Counted from the first letter of the stretch, positions 9,844-18,326 are shown. The stretch: DNA of 64,000 bases from Rhodococcus rhodnii (GCA_000720375.1 JOAA01000005.1:319983-383982); one strand, 5' to 3'. The notes: a model not told the origin generated them from the sequence alone. Translations and numbers: made by a program.

Positions 9844-9882
9844 GTGTTTTGGCCGGTTAGAACCGGCCGAAACACTCACGAG
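9837..9882. repeat. Dispersed palindrome family 1, copy A; double stop and hairpin
   Basis: A 46-base palindrome: 22-base arms starting CTCGTGAGTGTTTTGGCC, separated by AG, with a single G:T-type mismatch. Both convergent genes end within it: the DUF4439 gene at TGA 9841-9843 in one arm, and the minus-strand membrane protein at TGA 9878-9876 in the other. Probably a bidirectional terminator. Confidence 0.9.
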
Positions 9883-10589
9883 GTCTTTTTGAGCTGCTCG
9901 CCGAAGGCAAGCGCGTCGGTGCTGACCTCCTCGAGCTTGGCCTCGTCGGCCTTCTTGCTGCCGCCCTCGATGTCCGACTCGACGATGATCACGTCGTTGC
10001 CGCTGAGCTTCGAGGCGAACGCGCCACCGGCCAGCGACCTGAGCCCGTTCACCTTGACCCGGCCGTCCTTGACCAGGTCGTTGACGTTGCCGGTGCCGTC
10101 GGTCTCGGTCAGCTTCTTCAGCTCCGCGGCGTCGGCGGCGTTGGACATCCGCACCACCGCGACCGAGCTGTAGACCTTCTTGCCGTCGACCGTTGTCGTG
10201 TACAGCTCACGGACGACCTCGGTGCACGGCTTCTTCTCGAAGAACGTCTTGACGTCCTCGTACGAGACGCGAGCGCAGTTGCTGTCGCGCACCGGAGCGG
10301 CGCCTTGCTCGTGCTTGACGAACTTGAACTTCGTCTGCGGCTGGGCCTGCTCGGTCGGTTGTGTCGTCGAGTCGGGCGCGTTGCCGCTCTGCTGGATCAG
10401 CCACCACAACATGCCCGATACGACCGCGACCAGTACCAGGCCAAGCCCTTTGAGCACGTACTCGCGGGTCTTGTTCTTTCCCGGCTCTGGCGCACGCGAA
10501 GGCGGCGCAGCCGGGTGCGACGGCACTCGCGGGATGCGCGTCGTCTGGTCCGGGCTGTTGTACTGACCCGGGCGGTAAGGATCGGACAC
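9876..10589 (-). CDS. Membrane-anchored protein of unknown function
   Basis: 237 residues from GTG at 10589 (MSDPYRPGQYNSPDQTTRIP). A disordered, Pro-rich cytoplasmic N-terminus (1-45) precedes one membrane helix (LKGLGLVLVAVVSGMLWWLI, about 48-67), then a soluble extracellular domain with two Cys (about residues 105 and 121) that could form a disulfide. The layout resembles other actinobacterial anchored proteins, including the two paralogues at 13140 and 17332, but I find no clear sequence match. Ends inside the palindrome shared with the convergent gene. Confidence 0.7.
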   Translation of the reverse strand: MSDPYRPGQYNSPDQTTRIPRVPSHPAAPPSRAPEPGKNKTREYVLKGLGLVLVAVVSGMLWWLIQQSGNAPDSTTQPTEQAQPQTKFKFVKHEQGAAPVRDSNCARVSYEDVKTFFEKKPCTEVVRELYTTTVDGKKVYSSVAVVRMSNAADAAELKKLTETDGTGNVNDLVKDGRVKVNGLRSLAGGAFASKLSGNDVIIVESDIEGGSKKADEAKLEEVSTDALAFGEQLKKTS

Positions 10590-10611
10590 GACACGCACGG
10601 TACCTAGTCCC

Positions 10612-11643
10612 TCAGTCCCGGAGTGCCGAGAGTACCGATTCGATATCTCCGGCGGTGTTGTACAGATGGCACGCGAGTCGCACTCGACCTGCTCGGACAC
10701 TGGATTTCACGCCCGCGGCGGCCAGTTTCTCGGCCACGTCCGGGATGTCGAGCGACACGATCGCGGATCCCTTCGGTGCCAACCCGAGCGCGACCAGCAG
10801 GCCGTCGGCGAGGCCGACGCAGTGGTCCCGGACCGCCTCGATGTCCAGCGATGCCAGCCACGGCACCACAATCGCGGCGGTGAGCTGCGAGAACCACACC
10901 GGCGAAAGGTCAAGCCCGCGCGCGTCCGAGGCCAGCCGCAACGGCAGCCCGTACACCGTGGACCACGGATCCTCGCCCGCGTACCAGTTCGCCGCGATGG
11001 GAACGGTGCGCTCCAACGTTTCCGGCTTCACCGCGAGCCACGCGGCACCGCGCGGGGACATCAACCATTTGTAGCAAGCGCCGATAACCCAGTCAGCCCA
11101 ATCCAATCGCAGAGGCATCCAGCCGACCGCCTGGGTCACGTCGAGCAGGACCTGTGTTCCGGAGGCGGTCGCCGCATCACGTAACGATTCGAGATCGACC
11201 ACGACACCATCGGCCGACTGCACCACGCTGACCGCGACGAGATCGAATCGGTCCACAGAGGACGGCAGGTCGACGAGGTCCACCTCGGTCACCGTCACCC
11301 CGCGATGTGCTTGTGCGGCAAAGGGAAAAGAGACACTGGTGAATTCGTTGCGCGCGGTCACCACGCGGGTGCCGTCCGGGACACTCGCGGCGACGAGACT
11401 GATCAGCTGCGAAACGCTTGCGCCGGAAGCAACCGCGCTCTCCTCGACGCCGATCAGCGAACCCCACGCCTTTCGGGCAAGGCGTACATCCGCGTCGAAG
11501 TCGGGCGGTATGTCCGCACCGGACTGCCAGCGCCGCACGGCATCCATCAGGCCGTCGACGGCTACTTTCGGTGGGATCCCGATACTCGCCGTGTTGAGAT
11601 ACCCGGCCGGGACATCGAAGGACTGCCCGAATGCGATGCGCAC
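10612..11643 (-). CDS. Class V aminotransferase/cysteine-desulfurase-like PLP enzyme
   Basis: 343 residues, GTG at 11643. Fold type I PLP enzyme of the class V branch: LNTASIGIPP near the N-terminus, the cofactor-contacting LLDVTQAVGWMPL (about 165-177), and the PLP lysine in GACYKWLMSPRG (about 186-197). Shorter than typical cysteine desulfurases, and no active-site Cys loop is evident, so the substrate is open (desulfurase, kynureninase-like or small amino-acid lyase). Only 18 bases separate its start from that of yjbQ, so promoters must overlap coding DNA or one start is further in. Confidence 0.8.
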   Translation of the reverse strand: MRIAFGQSFDVPAGYLNTASIGIPPKVAVDGLMDAVRRWQSGADIPPDFDADVRLARKAWGSLIGVEESAVASGASVSQLISLVAASVPDGTRVVTARNEFTSVSFPFAAQAHRGVTVTEVDLVDLPSSVDRFDLVAVSVVQSADGVVVDLESLRDAATASGTQVLLDVTQAVGWMPLRLDWADWVIGACYKWLMSPRGAAWLAVKPETLERTVPIAANWYAGEDPWSTVYGLPLRLASDARGLDLSPVWFSQLTAAIVVPWLASLDIEAVRDHCVGLADGLLVALGLAPKGSAIVSLDIPDVAEKLAAAGVKSSVRAGRVRLACHLYNTAGDIESVLSALRD

Positions 11644-11661
11644 GGATGCACGTTACCCGGC

Positions 11662-12084
11662 ATGATCCCGGATATGTACAGCGAAGAATTTCAGATCAGG
11701 ACCGGCCCACGGGAGGTCGTGCACGATCTGTCCGACTTGTGCGGCCGGTTTCTGTCCGATGCCGACGCTTCGGACGGGCTGTTGCACGTGTGGGTGCCAC
11801 ATGCGACGGCCGGTCTCGCGGTGATCGAGACCGGCGCGGGCAGTGACGACGACCTGTTGACGGCGCTGGGTGACCTGCTGCCCAAGGACAACCGGTGGCA
11901 GCACCGGCACGGCTCGCCGGGGCACGGCAGGGATCACGTGCTTCCCGCGTTCCTGCCGCCGTACGCGAGCGTGCCGGTGCTGGACGGCCGGATGGCCTTG
12001 GGCACGTGGCAGTCGGTGTGCCTAGTGGACACCAACGGGGACAACCCCGTTCGCACTGTTCGCCTCAGCTTCCTGGCGGGCTGA
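11662..12084 (+). CDS. yjbQ: YjbQ/UPF0047 family protein
   Basis: 140 residues from ATG at 11662; a second in-frame ATG at 11674 (MYSEEFQIRTG) is equally possible. UPF0047 fold with the conserved VPHATAGLAVIETG and the His cluster RHGSPGHGRDH (about 82-92), and GTWQSVCLVDTNG near the end. E. coli YjbQ has weak thiamin-phosphate synthase activity, but the true role is unsettled. Its 3' end overlaps the convergent membrane-protein gene by 63 bases. Confidence 0.88.
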   Translation: MIPDMYSEEFQIRTGPREVVHDLSDLCGRFLSDADASDGLLHVWVPHATAGLAVIETGAGSDDDLLTALGDLLPKDNRWQHRHGSPGHGRDHVLPAFLPPYASVPVLDGRMALGTWQSVCLVDTNGDNPVRTVRLSFLAG

Positions 12085-12999
12085 CGCGGGCCAGAGGATC
12101 ACCAGCAGCCCGGCGGCCGCCATCGCGCCGAGCACGATCAGGCCGGTGGTCACGTCGGGCGCGGAACCCGTGCCTTGCAAGAGGCTCCGCAGTCCTTCGG
12201 TCGAGAACCGGAACGGCGTCCACGACCAGAGGACGTCCCGATAGAAGGGGTGCAGCAACTCAGGCACCTGACCGGCGACCGCGGGCGCGATCAGGTACAG
12301 CGGTGCCAGGATCGCCGCTGCCCGGATCCCCAGCAGCCGCAACAAAGCGCCCTGCACGCCGGTGAAAGCGAGCGCGGCGAGCAGCATGAAGCCGAGCACG
12401 TCCCAGCCGAGCGGCAGGCTGGAATCCCACAGCAGCACCAGAAGCGCGACCACACCGACCGAGAGGACACTGGCAGCCAACGGAAGCGTGATCCGCGCGG
12501 CCAGACGAGGCGTTGCGCCATTGCGCGTTTTCATGAACGCGAACAACAATCCCGCGACCAGACCGGCGATCCACATCAGAGCGCTGCCCGCCAGTGGCGC
12601 GACCCGGCCCGCTGTACTCGCCGGATGCAACGTGACCATGCGTGGTGGCTGACCTTGGCTCAGCGCACTCGCGGCACCGGCCAGAACCTGTTGCGCGACT
12701 TGCGTTCCACCCGGGTTGATGGCGCCGGACAGCACGACCGTGACGGGGTTGCCAAGTTCGAGGACGCCGTAAACCTCTTTGTCCTCAAGCAGTTGGCGCC
12801 CCTCGGCGGGCGTCACGGCCCGCCACGCGACGTGTTCACCGCCCTGTCTGGCTAACTGCTCGACGACTTGCGGCGGTCCGGCGACCGCAAGCGGCACGTG
12901 ATCCGGGTTCACGGTTGCCTGCGCGCCGAAGGTCAGTAGTCCGAGTACGGCCGCGACCAGGGCGCCGACCAGGCTTGCGGCAAGTGCTTTGGCAGTCAT
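12022..12999 (-). CDS. ABC-2/YhgE-like membrane protein
   Basis: 325 residues from ATG at 12999. One N-terminal membrane helix (about 8-28), an extracytoplasmic domain of about 110 residues, then six helices in the last 190 residues. This is the topology of YhgE/Pip and ABC-2 permease proteins; FSTEGLRSLLQGTGSAPDV resembles the loop before their last helix. No ATPase gene is adjacent, so a transport role is inference. The terminal 63 bases overlap yjbQ tail to tail. A dyad upstream (13016-13035) could bind a repressor. Confidence 0.7.
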   Translation of the reverse strand: MTAKALAASLVGALVAAVLGLLTFGAQATVNPDHVPLAVAGPPQVVEQLARQGGEHVAWRAVTPAEGRQLLEDKEVYGVLELGNPVTVVLSGAINPGGTQVAQQVLAGAASALSQGQPPRMVTLHPASTAGRVAPLAGSALMWIAGLVAGLLFAFMKTRNGATPRLAARITLPLAASVLSVGVVALLVLLWDSSLPLGWDVLGFMLLAALAFTGVQGALLRLLGIRAAAILAPLYLIAPAVAGQVPELLHPFYRDVLWSWTPFRFSTEGLRSLLQGTGSAPDVTTGLIVLGAMAAAGLLVILWPASARQEAEANSANGVVPVGVH

Positions 13000-13015
13000 C
13001 GCTCTGCCTTTCTCA

Positions 13016-13035
13016 TCGCTTGTTGAATTAAGCGA
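13016..13035. promoter_or_regulatory. Candidate operator upstream of the ABC-2-like gene
   Basis: TCGCTT (13016-13021) and AAGCGA (13030-13035) form a dyad 17 bases before the ATG at 12999. The flanking octamer TTGTTGAA occurs here (13020) and again 50 bases away (13070), which may mark a repeated regulator site. Confidence 0.35.
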
Positions 13036-13139
13036 GAGCGTACGCCCGGACGTCCCGCGAAATCAACCGTTGTTGAAATGAGGCGTCGGTCACGGTGCCC
13101 TGTTCGGCGGCGCCGATCACGAAGGGCTACCGTGCGGGT

Positions 13140-13835
13140 GTGGTTTTGCGACGGTCGACTCGACTGCTGGTCACCCTCGGCGTCGTCGCCGCGCTGCTCG
13201 TAGCCGGTGGAATCGCGGCGGCCTCCCTGCTCAGCGGCACCCATGAGGTTCCGGCCGCGCACTTCGACGAACCCGCGGCCGCGGCACCGCACGACACCTG
13301 GCAAACCGTGACCGACGCCGCCGCGAAGGTGAGCTACGACGTCCCGCCGGACTGGGAGCTCGCCGACACGGAGGAATCGCTCACCACATCCAATGGCGTC
13401 AAGCTCGGCAACCTTGTCGACTGGGGCCGCTACGCCTGCCAAGGCGCCGAATACGGCCGTGCGTTCACGGCGAGTGGCCTCGCGCAGCCTGACCGCCGAC
13501 CCGGCAAAGCCGCCGCGGAACTCGCCGCAGCGGTCGCCGCGGACCAGTACAGCGACGGCCACCGGACAGCGGCGGTGAATGTCGGCAAACCGCAACCACT
13601 TTCGGTCGACGGCGCACAGGGAGCAGTGGTCCAGGCCGACGCCACCCTGCCCGACTCGACCGATCAGTGCACCGGCAGCAAGGGCACGGTCACCGTGGTC
13701 GCGCTGGCCACGCAGGCGGGCAACTCCGTGGTCGTCGTCGCCGCGGACGCCGTGCCAGGCCCCGAGGAACCCACGCCGCTGGCCGACCCCGCCCGGCTCG
13801 ACGCGATCGTCAAGAGCCTGCGCGTGGTGCCTTAG
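13140..13835 (+). CDS. Membrane-anchored extracellular protein, paralogue of the 17332 gene
   Basis: 231 residues from GTG at 13140 (MVLRRSTRLLVTLGVVAALL). One N-terminal membrane helix, then an extracellular domain. The domain shares order and spacing of motifs with the protein at 17332-18165: a YDVP..WE start, a Gly..Cys segment, ALAAAVAADQ..DG, a Pro-Gln-Pro-valine strand, D.C, a VVAL..GNSVVVVAAD strand and a final IVKSLR. Likely a duplicated cell-surface domain of unknown function. TACCGT at 13128-13133 would start transcription at the GTG. Ends 26 bases inside the convergent regulator gene. Confidence 0.72.
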   Translation: MVLRRSTRLLVTLGVVAALLVAGGIAAASLLSGTHEVPAAHFDEPAAAAPHDTWQTVTDAAAKVSYDVPPDWELADTEESLTTSNGVKLGNLVDWGRYACQGAEYGRAFTASGLAQPDRRPGKAAAELAAAVAADQYSDGHRTAAVNVGKPQPLSVDGAQGAVVQADATLPDSTDQCTGSKGTVTVVALATQAGNSVVVVAADAVPGPEEPTPLADPARLDAIVKSLRVVP

Positions 13836-14139
13836 CCGGATCGTGTCTGGCCACCAGGGCTCGCAGGGCCGCGATCTCGGCCGCCAGTGCTTCCCGGCCG
13901 GTGTCCGTGATGCTGACCCAGGTCCGTGGCCGCCTGCCCTCGTAGCCCTTCTCGATGTCAAGCAGCCCGGCCTGGTTCAGCACGGTGATGTGCCGGGAGA
14001 GATTGCCTCCGGTCAGATCCAGCGCTTCCCGCAGATACCCGAACTCGACCCGTTTGGACTCGGCCGCGATGGTCAAGATGCCCAGCCGGTGCCGCTGGTG
14101 GACAACATCGTTGAGGTCGTTGGTCGGGTGCGCGCTCAT
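13810..14139 (-). CDS. Winged-helix transcriptional regulator
   Basis: 109 residues from ATG at 14139. Winged helix of the HTH_34/MarR-ArsR type: HRLGILTIAAESKRVEFGYLR (helix 1-2), the recognition helix NLSRHITVLNQAGLL (about 47-61), the wing KGYEGRRPRTWVSIT and a final dimerisation helix. Its ATG overlaps the stop of the membrane-protein gene at 14136 as ATGA, so the two are translated together. Such pairs usually control their own membrane partner. No ligand-binding residues can be named. Confidence 0.85.
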   Translation of the reverse strand: MSAHPTNDLNDVVHQRHRLGILTIAAESKRVEFGYLREALDLTGGNLSRHITVLNQAGLLDIEKGYEGRRPRTWVSITDTGREALAAEIAALRALVARHDPAKAPRAGS

Positions 14140-14972
14140 TCCGCCGCACGCCTTGACCGGACAAGCGCAATCACGCCGCCGATCATAAGCACCGCCGCGG
14201 GTGGCGCCGCGTCGAGCAGCAGTCGCCATTCGGCATTCAGGTCGAGCAGCCTGCCCAAGCCGGACACGTTCGCGTGCAAGCTCACCACGCCGAACAGCAC
14301 AGCGATCACGGCGAGCAGCGGACTGCGCTCCAGCCAAGCCAGCGCGGCCAACGCCGCGGCGATGATCAGCAGCGGAACCAGCCCGTAGAGCAAGAAGACC
14401 GCGATCGCCGAGAACGCCACCACCCCGGCCAGCGCCGCCACGGCGATGCCGCCCGCCCGCAGACGCTTCCATCGGGTGGCGACGAAGGCGGCCCCACCCG
14501 CCACGACCACCGCGCCGATCACGACGGGCACGATGATGTCCGGTCTGGAGTACAACGAGGTGTCGTAATGGGACCAGACAGTCAGTTCGAACAACCGGCC
14601 GCCGAACAACAAGGCGACGGGCACGACCACGGCGACCATGAGATAGCCGCCCATTCTTCCCTCGACCCCGATCGTCACGCCGCGCTTGTGATACCACCAC
14701 ACCGAGGCCCCGACGCACAGGATCAGCCCGATCGTCCAGTACCACTTGACCACCGAGTCGCCACCGCTCCAGGTCGTCGAGGTGATCTGCGTGGTCGAGA
14801 ACGGGACCGGGGTATGGAAGTAGCGAGCGGACAGCGCCCAGTAGCACAGCGGAGTGAGCAGGATCAGCGCGGCGAACAGCACCAGCGGGAACCAGTAGCC
14901 GTGCCGGTCCCTGCGGACCTTCCGGCGCAACTGACGCAGATCGCTGAGCAGTTCGGCCGCGCTGTCGGTCAT
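14136..14972 (-). CDS. Multi-pass membrane protein paired with a winged-helix regulator
   Basis: 278 residues from ATG at 14972 (MTDSAAELLSDLRQLRRKVR). The first 25 residues form a charged helix, followed by about eight hydrophobic segments. No transporter or enzyme motif is recognised. It is encoded directly after the large secreted protein (5-base gap) and overlaps the regulator, so the three may form one transcript. Confidence 0.75.
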   Translation of the reverse strand: MTDSAAELLSDLRQLRRKVRRDRHGYWFPLVLFAALILLTPLCYWALSARYFHTPVPFSTTQITSTTWSGGDSVVKWYWTIGLILCVGASVWWYHKRGVTIGVEGRMGGYLMVAVVVPVALLFGGRLFELTVWSHYDTSLYSRPDIIVPVVIGAVVVAGGAAFVATRWKRLRAGGIAVAALAGVVAFSAIAVFLLYGLVPLLIIAAALAALAWLERSPLLAVIAVLFGVVSLHANVSGLGRLLDLNAEWRLLLDAAPPAAVLMIGGVIALVRSRRAAE

Positions 14973-14977
14973 GAGCC

Positions 14978-16462
14978 TTATCCTGCCTGATACGCGTTGA
15001 TGATGGTCTGCTCCACGGCAGTTCCGTTCCAGTCGGTTGCCTTGGCCCGCAAGGAGACCGTGCTCGCACCGGGTGGGTACTCGATGATCGCGGCGGCGTT
15101 GCCGACGACCTTGGCGGGTTTCCAAGTCGTGCCTTCGTCGAAGGACACATCCACCGTCAGATGTTTCGCCGGACGGTCGATCTCGCTGTGCTGGGATCGC
15201 AGGAACACCGGGATGATCGCGGGCTTGCCCGAGTTGCCGTCAAGCTTGGGCACGAACCTCATGGTGGACACCGGAAGCATGCCCGTCTGCGCCGCGCTGG
15301 ACCGGAACGTCCACGCGATGCTCACCGCTGAGCTGAGCCTGGCAACGGAGGCACGGCTCGACTTCATCTCGATGCGGTACGTGCTGTCCTCAGGCGGGAC
15401 GTCGAAAAAGCCGCCGCCTCCCCCTTCGGTCTCGCCGACCAGGCCGCCGTCCCGGTAGAGGGCCGTACTACCCTTGTCCTCTTTGGACCATCCCGCATTG
15501 CCGTAGCCATCGGAGTACATGCGCGCCGACGCGGAGATCTGACCCGCGCTCCGTTCGACGCTGGGGGACGGGAATCCCGCATTCGGCACCGCAGGCCCCG
15601 CGATGGCGTAGTTGAAGGGCCGCTCGTACGTCCCGGCCGGGTAGCGCTGGGCCCTCGCGTGCACCATGTGGTCGGCTTCCCACGGTGGTGGCGGTTCCTG
15701 AGCGGCCACCACCTCGCGCAGCTCAGGAATCCAGTGGGTTTCCGTGTTGTAGTACTCGGTTCGCGCACTGGGCAACGGCAACTCCATGGCCTTCGCGGAC
15801 CCGCGTTCGTCGTCGATCAACGACGGTCCGGTCGCCGGCACCACCAGCCGGTAGGCCATCGTGCCCTTCCGCGAGGCGCCGAACCTCGCGTGGACCTTTG
15901 CCAGTTCACGATGACTCGGTGTGCGCTGGAACCCATTGGGCAGACCGTCGTCGAAGTGCCAAGCCAAGGCGTAGAAGTCCTTGCCCTGCCATTGCGTGTT
16001 GATCCACGCCGTCACGTCCTTGGTCCGCGGGCCAAGGTGCGCGATGGCCACTCCCTCCAGGTTGTCCACGTCCAGGCGGCCGAACGGGAGACTGATCTCA
16101 CCCAGCACCAGCTTGGCCGTCGGGTCGGGAACCTTGACCACCACAGGTTTCGCCACGCGGGCGTCGAGGTCGATGGTGACGTCCTTGGTCATGTCCAGGT
16201 TCGGATACGTCAGGAAGTCCCGGTTCGATTTCCCACGAATGTCACTGACCAGCGCGTACTGACCCACGAACAGCTTGATCGACCCCTCGGCGACCGGGCT
16301 GACCTCGTAGGTCTCCTTGTTGACCACATAGGTGTCGTGTTCTTGAGCGGTCGTTCCGTCCCTCCCGATGTGATGCGCCGTCAGCAAGACGGTGTCCTGG
16401 GCTGAAACAGGTGTCGCACTGCCGAGCAGGAGAAGGGCAGCAGCGAGCAGGACTCTTCGCAT
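14978..16462 (-). CDS. Large secreted protein of unknown function
   Basis: 494 residues from ATG at 16462, chosen because it starts a clean signal peptide (MRRVLLAAALLLLGSATPVSA, cleavage after SA, residue 21). The mature part is beta-rich with short repeats of the TVxLTAHHIGRDG and VTIDLDARVAKPVVVKVP kind. These remind me of the non-catalytic regions of large actinobacterial subtilisin-like (S8) peptidases, but no Asp/His/Ser catalytic triad is present, so I infer a stand-alone accessory or binding protein. A -35/-10 pair overlapped by a GTTTGCAATGCAAAC dyad lies upstream. Confidence 0.65.
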   Translation of the reverse strand: MRRVLLAAALLLLGSATPVSAQDTVLLTAHHIGRDGTTAQEHDTYVVNKETYEVSPVAEGSIKLFVGQYALVSDIRGKSNRDFLTYPNLDMTKDVTIDLDARVAKPVVVKVPDPTAKLVLGEISLPFGRLDVDNLEGVAIAHLGPRTKDVTAWINTQWQGKDFYALAWHFDDGLPNGFQRTPSHRELAKVHARFGASRKGTMAYRLVVPATGPSLIDDERGSAKAMELPLPSARTEYYNTETHWIPELREVVAAQEPPPPWEADHMVHARAQRYPAGTYERPFNYAIAGPAVPNAGFPSPSVERSAGQISASARMYSDGYGNAGWSKEDKGSTALYRDGGLVGETEGGGGGFFDVPPEDSTYRIEMKSSRASVARLSSAVSIAWTFRSSAAQTGMLPVSTMRFVPKLDGNSGKPAIIPVFLRSQHSEIDRPAKHLTVDVSFDEGTTWKPAKVVGNAAAIIEYPPGASTVSLRAKATDWNGTAVEQTIINAYQAG

Positions 16463-16473
16463 TCCTGACCCCC

Positions 16474-16510
16474 AATATGCTTGCAACGCAGTTAAGTTTG
16501 CAATGCAAAC
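16474..16510 (-). promoter_or_regulatory. Promoter with TTGCAA dyad before the secreted-protein gene
   Basis: On the minus strand TTGCAA (16503-16498), an 18-base spacer and CATATT (16479-16474) make a plausible promoter. The -35 box is the core of the perfect dyad GTTTGCA-A-TGCAAAC (16496-16510), and a half-match TTGCAACGCA lies at 16481-16490, 17 bases away. A repressor binding two TTGCAANGCA sites is inferred. Confidence 0.5.
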
Positions 16511-16607
16511 CTGAGGGGTGTCAACCAGCGTGTCGATCACCGGGAAGTCATGAGCGACGGGATTGCGACACGCCGAAGAGGTCGCCCGGTCGTGTCACTA
16601 TGAGCCG

Positions 16608-17321
16608 GTGGGTAACCGAACGCTCGTACTGTGGGACATCGATCTGACGCTGGTCGACCTGGCCGGCATCGGCCGGGAGTGGTACACCGCCGCGCTGTCC
16701 AACGCGCTCGGCCTCTCCCTGTCACACCTGCCCGCGTTCCCCGGGCGGACCGAACGGGCGATCACTCACGAGCTGCTGTCCGCGCACGGCGCACAGGCCA
16801 CCGAGGAGGAGATCCAGGCGATCTTCACCGAGCTGGTCGCGATCGCCGAGGCCGACCGCCACCTGCTGCACGAACGCGGACGCGTACTGCCCGGCGTACT
16901 CGACGTGGTCGCCGAACTCGCGGCACGCGACCACGTGGTCCAGTCGCTGGTCACCGGCAACCTGCCGGAGGTCTCGCACGTCAAACTGGCCCCGTTCGGC
17001 CTGCTCGAGCACATCGACCTGGAAATCGGCGGCTACGGCTCACTGTCGGCGGAACGCAGCGACCTGGTCTCCGCGGCGATGGAACTCGCCGCCGCGAAAC
17101 ACGGCGGCTTCGAGCCCGAATCGGTCGTCGTCATCGGCGACACGCCGCATGACGTGCGCGCCGCCCTGGCCCACGGCGCCATCGCGATCGGCGTGGGCAC
17201 AGGCCGCCACAGCTTGACGTCACTGCGTGAGGCGGGGGCGCACGCGGTGTTCCGTGACCTCTCTGATACCGAGAAAGTGCTTTCCGCAGTTCTTGACAGG
17301 CAACTACAGGACGGTCGCTAG
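16608..17321 (+). CDS. HAD-superfamily phosphatase
   Basis: 237 residues from GTG at 16608 (MGNRTLVLWDIDLTLVD). HAD motif I is DIDLT (nucleophile Asp and acid/base Asp), the helical cap (about 30-95) is of the phosphoglycolate phosphatase type, motif II is LVTGN, and motif IV is GDTPHD. It should hydrolyse a small phosphate ester in the cytoplasm; the substrate is unknown. CACTAT at 16596-16601 sits six bases from the start, consistent with leaderless expression. The stop TAG is part of the promoter of the next gene. Confidence 0.85.
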   Translation: MGNRTLVLWDIDLTLVDLAGIGREWYTAALSNALGLSLSHLPAFPGRTERAITHELLSAHGAQATEEEIQAIFTELVAIAEADRHLLHERGRVLPGVLDVVAELAARDHVVQSLVTGNLPEVSHVKLAPFGLLEHIDLEIGGYGSLSAERSDLVSAAMELAAAKHGGFEPESVVVIGDTPHDVRAALAHGAIAIGVGTGRHSLTSLREAGAHAVFRDLSDTEKVLSAVLDRQLQDGR

Positions 17322-17324
17322 TCT
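17293..17324 (+). promoter_or_regulatory. Promoter of the 17332 gene
   Basis: TTGACA (17293-17298) and TAGTCT (17319-17324) with a 20-base spacer (18 if GCTAGT is taken as -10). The expected start falls on or beside the GTG at 17332, so the transcript is probably leaderless. It overlaps the HAD stop codon. Confidence 0.55.
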
Positions 17325-17331
17325 CACCCCC

Positions 17332-18165
17332 GTGAGTGCTCCAGGTGGGGGATACCAAGGTCTCGGTTACTACGACGAGCCGCAGCCCAAGAAGCCGACC
17401 GGCCTGATCGTGTCGGTGGTGATCGCGGCCGTCGTGGTGGTCGGCCTGGTCATGACGCTGCTGATCGTGAACCCGACGAGCCCGGTGACCGGCGAACCGC
17501 TCGCCGTGGCGAACCCGACGACGTCGCCGTCATCCCCAACCAGATCGGGCCCGTCGAACAACCCACTGCAGCCCAAGGCGACCGGCGCGCCGAAGGTCGA
17601 AGGCTGGAAAGTGATCGCCGTCAACGACGGCAGAGAACTGCAGACGACCAAGGCGTACGACGTGCCGCAGAGCTGGGAACCGCTCACGACCACAGCCTCG
17701 TTCGGCTCAGGGGATACGAAGTTCACCCTCTACACGCCGGCGATCTACATGAGGGGCGTCTGCCCGGGCTCTCCGAACACGTTCCGCTCGATCGCAGGCC
17801 TGCTGACCGTGCAGAACACCGGTGACAACGCGGCGCAGGCGGTTGCCGCGGCGCAGCGCATCTCCGATGGGGCTTATGTCACCAAGGGTGGCGTCAAGCC
17901 GAAGGTGACCATGGGTCAGCCTCAGCCTGTTGTTGTCGATAAGGACAAGAAGGCTTCGACGGTTTCCGCGAAGCTGGCGATCACGCCTGGGCCTGAGGAC
18001 AAGTGTTCGCCGAATGCGGCTTCGGTGAGTGTCGTCGTGCTGGAGTCGAAGCCGACCGACAAGACCAGCGTGGTCATTGCCGCTTTTGCTGATCAGGGCG
18101 TTCCTGACGCTACCCCCGAGGGTGATCTGCTGAAGATCGTGACCAGCCTGCACCCGGCTAACTGA
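17332..18165 (+). CDS. Membrane-anchored extracellular protein, paralogue of the 13140 gene
   Basis: 277 residues from GTG at 17332. Gly/Tyr/Pro-rich cytoplasmic start (MSAPGGGYQGLGYYDEPQPK), one membrane helix (about 24-46), a Ser/Thr/Pro linker (about 55-85), then an extracellular domain that shares motif order with the protein at 13140: YDVPQSWEP, CPGSPNTF, AQAVAAAQRISDG, MGQPQPVVVD, EDKC, VSVVVLES and IVTSLHPAN. Two conserved Cys may form a disulfide. Function unknown. Followed by a strong hairpin. Confidence 0.75.
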   Translation: MSAPGGGYQGLGYYDEPQPKKPTGLIVSVVIAAVVVVGLVMTLLIVNPTSPVTGEPLAVANPTTSPSSPTRSGPSNNPLQPKATGAPKVEGWKVIAVNDGRELQTTKAYDVPQSWEPLTTTASFGSGDTKFTLYTPAIYMRGVCPGSPNTFRSIAGLLTVQNTGDNAAQAVAAAQRISDGAYVTKGGVKPKVTMGQPQPVVVDKDKKASTVSAKLAITPGPEDKCSPNAASVSVVVLESKPTDKTSVVIAAFADQGVPDATPEGDLLKIVTSLHPAN

Positions 18166-18169
18166 GAAT

Positions 18170-18191
18170 GGCCCGGCTTCGCCGCCGGGCC
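18170..18191 (+). terminator. Hairpin after the 17332 gene
   Basis: GGCCCGGC (18170-18177), loop TTCGCC, GCCGGGCC (18184-18191), directly after the stop codon. No T-tract. Confidence 0.7.
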
Positions 18192-18326
18192 GCTACTTTG
18201 GCTGCGGGCGGACGCCAGCCGGCCGCTCGGATACCCGCACCTCTGGCACAGGCGGCTCGACTCATTCGCCAGTTCCTTCCCCCACAGCCCTCGGGACCGC
18301 GTCCGTGACCAGGCCAAACCCAAGGA

